From the NCBI GenBank assembly GCA_949317995.1, contig OX439036.1, positions 111,021,669-111,085,668 on the forward strand: DNA of 64,000 nt, in the 5' to 3' direction. Positions 56,355 through 64,000 of the stretch are shown one piece after another. Every line of letters starts with the position of its first letter. The first letter of the stretch is position 1. The stretch is from Acholoe squamosa. Lineage: Eukaryota > Annelida > Polychaeta > Phyllodocida > Polynoidae. The position numbers were made by a program, and so were the translations under genes. The notes beneath the pieces are model-generated. The model made no database searches and had not been told where the DNA came from. It worked only from the letters and a program-made list of their open reading frames with translations.

Positions 56355-57996
56355 TTATTTGTCCGAAGTCTCCATAGCACAAGCTTGGTCAAACTTTGAG
56401 CTTTCAGGTATGGTGGGTGTTGCAGAGGCGGCGGAGCCGGCCACTGCACTGGGACCTCTAGATGGTGATGGTCTGCTCTTAGACTGGTGCTTCATCAACA
56501 GTTTGAAGGCAGCCTCGGGGGTGCCATCCCATTCAGAAAAGAGGCACCCGAAAGCCCCCATAAACTTGGCATCCATGGAGTCCATCCTCCTCTTAACTTC
56601 CGGAGCTTCAGGTCACACATGCCTTTGGTGTTAGCAGGGTCTCTCAGGTTCTTCTGCAGTCTTGCGGTCTTCATCAACCTTGGCGGTAGCCTCGGTTGTG
56701 ATCCACTCAGTCTCCCTCTGCTGTATTTCGTGAAGGCATTCGAAAACGCTGAATTGCACCGAGATGCTAGTCACAGTATTCGGAGCTTGGCTGGCAGAAG
56801 TGGCAGCTGGCACACCAAGAACAGGCAGTGGCTGGTTCTGATCCTTCATGGCCACCTCCCTTTCAGGACCCGAGCGCTTGACCTTAGTCGTCGGTGCTGG
56901 GTTCGAAGGTGGGCCCATTGAACCTCGAGTCTTCCCTCCAGTCGTCAGTACTTGCAACTCCTTACCGGGGTCTTGACCTTTTGAAGGAATGGGAAGTCGT
57001 CCCTTTTCTTGTCTCCTCTCACTATTTGTGCAATAGTGTGCACATTTAAAATTGCGGCGATTGGTGTTGGAGGGACCTGGGGTTGGTCTACCCGAACTCG
57101 GATCCAATCATTGTAGGTATATTCAATTCCCGAGCGTAGCCAGGTCAAGAAATCACCAGGATTCGACTGTCGCATCAGTGGGGAAACTTGATCTATACCT
57201 CGGGGACCAGTCTGAGACATGATCTCCTCTAGGGTGGGGGAACGTTCCCTCTCTGATGCTTCTGGTGGCGAGGGTGACTGCGATTCAGACCTTGACCTCT
57301 TTTTATCCTTATGGTGAGGGTCGACCCCAAGGTGGGGCTTAACCTTGCCACTCTTATCCAGGGTATCACTGTCTTTCCTCATGACCTTTCCTTCCTAGTG
57401 GGTTTCAGGTGTCATATCGAACCTGTGAGATTTAACATTCCTCGTAAAGTAGGCATCTTGCTTGCTTTCCGATACGTGGTAGAAATACTCAGTGGTGATG
57501 AGTGTGACACTGTGCTCTGTCAAACATCCGCGGCGGCGGGTGACGTAGCCATTGCATTTTTTATTTTCGTTTTTCTCATTGGTACATCGGTAGATTGGCG
57601 CATGATGCATGTGGGCCTCCATGAGATGTCGTAGAAGCGATCCTTAGAGGACCACTTCTTCACAGTCTCGTACAGTTTCACACATACCTCAAATGGGCAG
57701 GTTATCCATTGGCTACTATAGTTTGAAGTTGCATATTCGAGCTTCATTCTATGTTCGTAGCCGTAGTACGTCCTTGGGGTTTTCCAGGTGTTGCTCAAGC
57801 TAGCTACCCATACTCAGTAGAACTTCCATGGAACCAGATCATCCGTGCTCGATCTCATCCAGTCTTCGTCATCACTTTTGTCATGACGATTTCTGCCAGG
57901 TGGGATCGAGTACGAATCGCCATACTGTTCACAATGACCAGAGAACCTTGGGGTGAACGTCTTGAAGCAAGACCTGGTGTTCCTCAAGTGTTCCAT
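56355..57996 (-). pseudogene. Gag-like gene with two C2H2 fingers, copy 2 (decayed, 5'-truncated)
   Basis: From 57996 the frame reads KSDDEDWMRSSTDDLVPWKF, parallel to SDEGEWMKSGPNDTPVGKF in copy 1. The finger pair (57,690-57,480: CPFEVC...HLMEAHMHH, then RCTNEKNEN...RGCLTEH) needs one frameshift, as in copy 1. It continues with a basic/Ser-rich stretch (KKRSRSESQSPSPPE), GDFLTWLRSG, a helix (LHEIQQRETEWITTEATAK) and ends PEAAFKLLMKH...METSDK-stop. At least three frame breaks. The N-terminal half is missing because copia sequence begins at about 58,005. Role unknown, probably retroelement Gag. Confidence 0.55.
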
Positions 57997-58004
57997 CCAG
58001 GAAT

Positions 58005-59296
58005 GCTGTAGTGATGTCCATTTGGTGAAGTAGAAGGTTCTTCTTTGCAGCTACAGCAAGCAGTGCACAAACTGACTCTGTTCTTACAACAGGGCAAAAT
58101 GTCTCATCATAATCTAGACCATATTTTTGATTGTACCCTTGTGCCACAAGCCTAGCCTTGTACCGCTCTATGGTTCCATCAGGACTAAGCTTGGTTTTGA
58201 ACACCCACTTGCTGCCCACAGTTTTTCTACCTTCAGGGAGTTTGACTAAGTCCCAAACATCATGCTTCTGCAATGATTCAATTTCTTTTTCCATGGCTGC
58301 TTGCCAATTTTCCTTGTCCATTGCCATGGCTTCCTTGTAGCTAGCTGGGTCCTTCACATTTGAAATCATGACCAACTCGTCATAGTAGTCTGGTTGCTTT
58401 TTCAGACGGCTGGACCTCCTGGACTGAAAGTTATCATGAAGGTCAGGATTCTCAATGGGAACCTCCTGCGGCACTTTAACTTGAGCTTCCACTGGAGCTT
58501 GAGCTTGAACCTCATCTGCTTCTTCCTTGACTTCCAGTGATTCTATGATGACATGGTGACTTCCTTCTACAGTCTCATCTAGACTATCTTCATCAAATAT
58601 AACATCACGACTATATAAAGCTTTCTTGTGGTTCATGTCATAAAGACGATATCCCTTGACATTGTCTCCATAACCAAGGAAGATGCACCTTCTGGATTTT
58701 GAGTCAAGCTTACTACGCTCATCTTTTGGGATGTGTGCATAGCATGTCACTCCAAAAGGTCTCAGGTTAGCAACATCAGGCTTCTTTTCTTTGAAAGCCT
58801 CGAAGGGTGTCATATCCTGAACAGCTGAAGTTGGACTACGATTTCTCAAATAAACTGCTGTTGACATCGCTTCTGCCCAAAAGGACCTGGACATATCTCC
58901 TAACATAGCTCGCCCCATCTCTACCAAGGTACGATTCATTCGTTCCGCTACACCATTTTGTTCAGGATTCTTTGGGATGGTTAGCTCATGTCGTATTCCC
59001 TCCTTCTTGAGTGACGAGGTATTCATCTTACCACAAACATCACTATGTACAAGACCTAAGCGTTCATTGCTTCTTGTACCCCCATCTTTTGGGAGCGGAG
59101 TTCTGTGGTTCTTTGCTTCAGCACAAGGCTCACAAAAACTCAACTTCTTGGATGAATCATACTTGAAACTTTTCACCATACCATCCCGTGCCAACTTTTT
59201 CAGGGATTCCTCATTTAAATGGCCATAACGTCTATGCCATGTGTCCTCATGCTGGGTTGTCGCAACAGAATGAGACAAACAATCAACATAGTACAA
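58005..59296 (-). pseudogene. Copia integrase-RT fragment
   Basis: Zinc domain H21-x4-H26 with C55-x2-C58. The integrase core has D86 (LVHSDVCG) and E118 (NGVAERMNRTL), but only ~30 residues lie between them: ~100 residues including the second catalytic Asp are missing without loss of frame. A Glu/Val-rich linker follows, then RT with KWVFKTK, YKARLVAQGY, DYDETFCPVVR and the first RT Asp in MDITTAFL. YVDD and RNase H are absent. The frame continues from the gag-protease ORF across a TGA at 59,318, likely a CGA to TGA change. Confidence 0.85.
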
Positions 59297-59317
59297 CGAT
59301 CCTGTTCTAAAGGCAGC

Positions 59318-60547
59318 TCACACAACGTGGCCATCGGGCTTCTCTATACGACACTGATTGTCCAGAAATACAGTCTGTAACCCAGCTTCACTTGCCTTCG
59401 AGACACTAACCAAGTTGTAAGCTAGGTCTGGAACATACAATACATCCTTAAGCACACACTCTTTCATAATACCGGATAAGTTCAACTTCACAATCCCAAC
59501 ACCAATAGCCTGCAACCCATGACCATCACCGAGAGTAACGTCAGATGCTCTGGTGTTGTGCAGCTCACTAAAGAGCTCCTTATCATTGCACATATGAGCT
59601 GTTGCTCCTGAATCTACTATCCAATTATGTCCGCCTCTTACAGAGGTCGAGAGTGCAAGCTGTGCAATGAAACAAGAGGAGTCGTTATCATCAATGGAAC
59701 TTGCTTGGTTAGCCTTCTGTCTACCATGAGTATATCTTCCTCCTCCTGACTCCTTCTGAGCCTTCTGAAGAAGCTTTGGACAGTTCTTCTTATAATGACC
59801 AGGCTTTTTACAGTAGTAGCATATACCACTTTTGCTCTTACCACTGCTGCTATCACCACTGTTGGTCTTACCACCACTGCCATTACCACTGCTCTTACCA
59901 CTATTTCTCTTACCTACACTGCGTGATGCTAAAGCAAAACCTTCCTCTGACCTATCCTTTATCTTACGTTCCTCATGTCTGAGTCGCTCTGTAACTATCT
60001 CCATGGATGGCACTCTATCAAGGGATTCAAATGCAGTTGTTAACATGTCAAAATCTTCTGGCAAACTTGCTAACAAATGGATCACACGGTCCTCTTCATC
60101 GGGCTTATCCCCAACTATTGAAAGTATGTTGAAAATTTCTGTCATTACTCTAATGTGCTCATCAACCGACTGTCCTTCTGCTAATTGCATCGAGTAAAGT
60201 TTGTGACGCAGCACAAGTTTGTTCGCCCATGACTTTTTCTGGAACTGATTCCCCAAACAGTCCCAGACGACTTTGGGATCTTCTGGGTCCTCCCCAAGAA
60301 TATACAATAGGGTTGGGTCAACTGATAAAACCAAGTGTGCACAGGCCTGGTCTTTACCTTGCATAAACTTACGTTGGTTATCTGGTTGATCTGCTGGTGG
60401 TGCTGTCTCTGTGCCAGCAACTATACCCCATAAAGCATCTTGTTTCAACAACATTTTCGCTTGGACCTTCCATGTGGCATAATTAGGCCCTTTCAATGGC
60501 ACTATTTCAAACTTCTTGGTAGCCATTTTGAAACTTGAATTTACCAA
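59318..60547 (-). CDS. Copia Gag-protease
   Basis: 409 residues (ATG at 60547; an inner Met at residue 8 begins MATKKFEIVPLKG, the usual copia Gag start). A UBN2-type capsid domain spans residues ~15-200 (PNYATWK, LVLRHKLYSMQL, DEHIRVMTEI, LLASLPEDFD). A Ser/Gly-rich spacer leads to a CCHC knuckle C243-x2-C-x4-H-x4-C256, and the aspartic protease active site is D312-S-G-A-T-A-H-M. The protein coats element RNA and processes the polyprotein. A TGA truncates it after PDGHVV; pol continues in the same frame. Confidence 0.9.
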   Translation of the reverse strand: MVNSSFKMATKKFEIVPLKGPNYATWKVQAKMLLKQDALWGIVAGTETAPPADQPDNQRKFMQGKDQACAHLVLSVDPTLLYILGEDPEDPKVVWDCLGNQFQKKSWANKLVLRHKLYSMQLAEGQSVDEHIRVMTEIFNILSIVGDKPDEEDRVIHLLASLPEDFDMLTTAFESLDRVPSMEIVTERLRHEERKIKDRSEEGFALASRSVGKRNSGKSSGNGSGGKTNSGDSSSGKSKSGICYYCKKPGHYKKNCPKLLQKAQKESGGGRYTHGRQKANQASSIDDNDSSCFIAQLALSTSVRGGHNWIVDSGATAHMCNDKELFSELHNTRASDVTLGDGHGLQAIGVGIVKLNLSGIMKECVLKDVLYVPDLAYNLVSVSKASEAGLQTVFLDNQCRIEKPDGHVV

Positions 60548-61058
60548 AACAATTTAAAAAAGCAAGGGCAAAAGTCTCAAATCTGTCACTATGTAGTACG
60601 GAAGGCCAAACATAAATGCTAAATGTCTAGACAACCAGTGTGTGGTAGAGCAATGTCATGTTGAAGGTCACTGAGTGGTAGAGCCAAAAAGACCAAAGTC
60701 TCAAAAATGCAGTGTGGTAAACCAATAAATGTTACAATGTTCAAATGTCACTAAGTGGTAAAGCAAAATATCTCAAAACTAGCACTGTGTGCTAGGCTCA
60801 CAACTAAACAGGCAAATGTCACTGAAAGTACTGTCACTGTGCAATGTCACTGTGCACTGACCATGTACTGTCAACTTAAAGTTTGTCAAACAATGTTACT
60901 GAACTGACAGATAGTGTTCCTCCATGTGGTAAAGTCAGTATAAAGAACCATGTGCTGTCAAACAATAAAGTTTGTCAAATATTTCTACTTAGCTGACAGA
61001 AATACTGTGTTCCTCCATGTGGTGAAGTTAGTGTGCAGTGTGAAGAACTATAAATGTA

Positions 61059-61074
61059 GACTGAGTCCATAACC
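61059..61074 (-). promoter_or_regulatory. Half-tRNA(iMet)-type primer-binding site
   Basis: The minus strand reads GGTTATGGACTCAGTC six bases after the LTR. It closely resembles the site by which Drosophila copia pairs with an internal part of initiator tRNA-Met. Confidence 0.6.
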
Positions 61075-61080
61075 TAAAGC

Positions 61081-61350
61081 TGTGGTAGAGGAAGGAACAC
61101 AGAGATGTTGCCTCTGCTGTGGTCTTCAAGTTGTGAGACAGATTTATTGTTGGACAAAAGGCACATTGACTTCTGAGCATGCTCAGACTGTAACCAACAG
61201 GTTCTGATGTAGTAAAAGTATTTAGCTATATAACACTAGGGAGAGACACCTATAGTGAGGTAATAGTTCATAGTGTGACCACTAGGGGACGCCACTGTTT
61301 AGACAGTCTCTTAGAGTTTGGCATATATATAGGAAATGTTATATTCAACA
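61081..61350 (-). repeat. Copia 5' LTR (270 bp)
   Basis: The minus strand begins TGTTGAATATAACATTTCC and ends CTCTACCACA, with the TG...CA ends and size usual for copia. AATAAATCTG (61,147-61,156) is a candidate poly(A) signal. Confidence 0.8.
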
Positions 61351-61530
61351 CATTATGCCTGAAAGCAGCATTAGAGAATGGTTCACTAAAGGACCAACAT
61401 TATGCCTGAAAGCAGCAGTAGAGAATGGTTCACTAAAAGACCAACATTATGCCTGAAAGCAGCATTAGAGAATGGTTCACTAAAAGACCAACATTATGCC
61501 TGAAAGCAGCAGTAGAGAATGGTTCACTAA
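61351..61530. repeat. 48-bp minisatellite, four copies
   Basis: ACATTATGCCTGAAAGCAGC followed by A/G-TTAGAGAATGG-type sequence, repeated four times and starting exactly at the copia LTR border. Confidence 0.9.
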
Positions 61531-61719
61531 TACTGCATTGGCATCATAACCAAGGAAGATAAACCTAGAGGCATCATAAGGTACCCTGAGGGGGAGGCTT
61601 TGGTGGAAAGGAGAGTGGTACTCTGGGGGATGGGGATCATATAGCAATTTAATGGTTTCATCTATGAAAGCACCCCCTTTATGGCATCGAATCCCATTAT
61701 GAAATAGTAGTGGCTTCAA
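61480..61719 (-). pseudogene. Possible copia-like fragment
   Basis: 79 codons containing ASRFIFLGYDANAV, which resembles the CIFLGYxxxxKGY motif after copia integrase. Half of the ORF lies in the minisatellite, so support is thin. Confidence 0.25.
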
Positions 61720-62426
61720 TGTATTAAAAAGACTTTAGAAAGAGTTTCTCGACATTCATATCTACCTTTTATTAACTCTGATACAAAATACTTTTATATG
61801 CCTGACACATTGAGTGAGAGTGTCATGCTGATATGGCTGCATTTTATTTGACATTTCAATATTCTGAGCATCCCATTGCAATGCTGCAGTATATTACAGG
61901 GACCAAAATAGAGCATTTGGGTTGCTAGTCAATACACACTGGTCTGGCAACCTTAGGCAAGATAACCAGTTTTTTTTTCTCCATACAACACTGTCTAGAC
62001 CTTATATGAGAAACAGAATTGTTCTCTATTTTAGACAAAAAAAATATGAAAATAAGTTGAAACCAAAAAGGGATTGATGGTGATTTTAGAATACAGAATT
62101 CAGACCTGTGTTGTTGATGGTACAGCTGAACATATGATCACACAAAATTGGACCCACCTAAATAAGTAGTGGTACTGTTTCAGTCAACCTTCTACAACCC
62201 TGTCTCTAGGTCTGTAGAGTTCTACCTTGGACGGAAGTATAGGATAGGGGGAATATATATTGGCATACATAGAAAGATGTTGGCATTGCATACTGAACGT
62301 ACCACCAGGTCGTCTCGGTATCCAAGGAGGGGGCAGAAGAGGAGCTGCTCTCCACAGCTATAGGCAGCTCTTAGCATGAGACTGGTACCAATCTGATATT
62401 GCTCATCAATGAATCTTTGCTGGTAA

Positions 62427-62700
62427 GACCCCTTAAAGATCGCTGCCCATTGGTCGTTATGATGCATAGATGAAGCATCATTGGAGCATATATAGTATGC
62501 CGACCTTAAGGGGTCAATTCATATACTCCCAGAGGGTCCAATGAAGTGCTGGCAACAGTCTCGCCAGCACTTCATTGGTGCATCATTGGTGCATCATGAT
62601 GGGCAGGATGCATTAATGCATCAGCGGCATCCTAGGAGGGGGAGAAAAAGGGGGAGGCGCTCTCCACATCTATATAGGCAGCTGGTGGGATTAAATATCA
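62427..62700. mobile_element. MITE pieces and a duplicated flank
   Basis: GACCCCTTAA (62427) and TTAAGGGGTC (62,505-62,514) bracket an 88-bp palindromic unit. 62538-62578 is a perfect 16-bp inverted repeat (CCAATGAAGTGCTGGC, 9-base loop). 62579-62630 matches the right half of the 52863 MITE. CGGTATCCAAGGAGGGGGC (62,317) and CGGCATCCTAGGAGGGGGA (62,624) begin two copies of a ~70-bp sequence. Confidence 0.6.
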
Positions 62701-64000
62701 ACCAATGACATAATTTACTGCATTCACTGCTTGGTAAAACCATTAGGCATCCTGTGAGCAGTAATGGGTCAAGTCCCCGTAATGGTAGCCTCTTTGTCTG
62801 GCACAATATATATGTTTTCTTCAACTATATCTGTGAGGTTTTACCTGTTGTAGGTATACCAGACATTAAACTTTCTTTGGAGTAGCCATATATAATTACA
62901 ACGCACAAGGGAGTGATATCTCTCACAGAATCTTCAATATCACAGTTTTTGTGAATGTCTGCCTCCTGCTTTAATGATACATTCCCACCTCATCGTGGTA
63001 GATTTTTCAATTTCATCACATTTCCATAGAACATATACCTCTAACTAAGTACTAAAAATCTAGATGCTTTAATATCCTATTTAACAAATAAATACACTAA
63101 CACAGAATACAAATATGTATTTCTGCTGGCTCTCACTGATCGAAAACAGCAAGGAATACTTAAACAAACCAAAAAATGTAGAGTGCATGCAGAGGTCTAC
63201 TCTTTTATTTCAATTTCATTAAATCTGGCTTTCCTGCAAATCATTATGGGAATGGGTAATGGATGCCTGTGTGATTTTCTTTCAAAGCTTGATTTTGGGT
63301 CGATGTAGGTGGAAATGTACCTGGTGAATAATGTTTCGGACTAACATTGCACTAGTTATAGCAATTCCATTTTTCATCCTCATCATAAAAGATGTAACTA
63401 GATGACCTCCCATCTTATTCATGCATTTTATTTGATGAAACACTACAATAAAGAAAACTGCAATTGGAACAGAATGTAAAATCCTTTATCCGTATTCGAC
63501 ACATATCTGGCATACAGGGCAGAAAAAATATCTGAAAATGTACTTTTGTGGTTTGGCTTTTGGAGATTGTCTAGTCTTAGCTATGATCAAAAGGGAGATA
63601 AGGGCAAAATTATGCTAAAGGAATGAACCAAGGCAGATCTGGCATAAAATGATTTTTTATTGCAATATGTAAGAGCTCTGTTAATGACATGTTAAAACAA
63701 TAATACTGCAAACTATGAGAATTGTTTTGACATTATTTCTGGGACTTTTGTGTACAGTTTTTTCGGGGCATACACCTCGCTCACTGGGCCTTTCTATGTA
63801 CCCTGTATTTCCACATCATCCTGCATGGCGCCAGCCTTCACGCAAATTTGTGCCTCGTCCTTCTCATTGAATGTACGGTAGCCGTCGTGCCTGCAGGGTG
63901 TCCCAATATTACCAACACCAACCTAAGTAGTGCTGTTACCCTTATGCTGTCATTGGGGCCTATGTATAAGGGGATAAGAAAATAGGTTCATCCTGGGGAC
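62701..64000. other. No gene recognised
   Basis: AT-rich DNA with a GC-richer end (63,760-63,960). Only short unsupported ORFs. Confidence 0.4.

Larger units (their letters stand above)
58005..61350 (-). mobile_element. Ty1/copia retrotransposon, 3'-truncated
   Basis: LTR 61350-61081, primer site, ~510-bp leader with repeated GTGGTAGAGC words, then one gag-pol frame. It stops inside RT after DITTAFLDGTLEE at about 58,005, where the C2H2 gag-like repeat begins. There is no 3' LTR in the window. The reading frame has one TGA and one in-frame deletion, so decay is modest. Confidence 0.85.

Noticed and set aside
56631-57107. Separate small genes on the minus strand between 56.3 and 57.8 kb
   Set aside because: Order and similarity to 30.8-32.6 kb show they are frame-shifted pieces of one decayed gene.

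Overview
The window is eukaryotic nuclear DNA, most likely from a marine invertebrate (mollusc, amphioxus, hemichordate or similar; the clade cannot be fixed from sequence alone). It is AT-rich, has introns with GT/AG borders, uses the standard code, and is almost entirely a graveyard of transposable elements and satellites. No intact single-copy host gene was recognised.

Region by region. 1-11,033: two related Ty3/gypsy elements on the minus strand, one apparently inserted in the other. Each has an LTR, a tRNA primer-binding site, a 20-bp minisatellite leader, gag and pol, and each carries a different internal deletion. 11,034-17,088: mostly unique AT-rich DNA with one tRNA-like palindrome. 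17,264-20,607: a tyrosine-recombinase retrotransposon with Ngaro-type split direct repeats (A1-ORFs-B1-A2-B2) that has lost its reverse transcriptase. 21.7-23.6 kb: an array of a conserved 20-bp box on a ~175-bp grid. 23.8-24.2 kb: a short retroposon with a 14-bp target duplication. 25.3-26.6 kb: a TTATTCCACCCATATTCCAC satellite. 28.0-30.3 kb: a 2.3-kb element with inverted ends holding a second box family, again at ~178 bp. 30.3-35.0 kb: a decayed gag-like gene with two C2H2 fingers, plus a gypsy integrase fragment. 35.0-39.9 kb: a PIF/Harbinger element, with the transposase C-terminus (+) converging on a four-exon MADF/Myb-like ORF (-). 40.1-41.9 kb: a third box family at ~200 bp. 42-53 kb: dispersed repeats, nested insertions, a 47-bp minisatellite and palindromic MITEs. 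53.6-55.5 kb: a deleted gypsy relative that keeps LTR pieces and an env-like fragment. 55.6-58.0 kb: a second copy of the C2H2 gag-like gene. 58.0-61.35 kb: a Ty1/copia element with a 270-bp LTR and a half-tRNA(iMet)-type primer site, truncated within RT. 61.35-64 kb: minisatellite, MITE pieces and unassigned DNA.

The most unusual signal is the three unrelated arrays whose spacers have diverged while a 17-20 bp quasi-palindromic box stays conserved at nucleosome- or satellite-like spacing. All three boxes share a GTY-N(3-4)-RAC dyad. They look like protein-binding sites in satellites or in the cores of non-autonomous transposons. This remains an inference that needs genome-wide checking.
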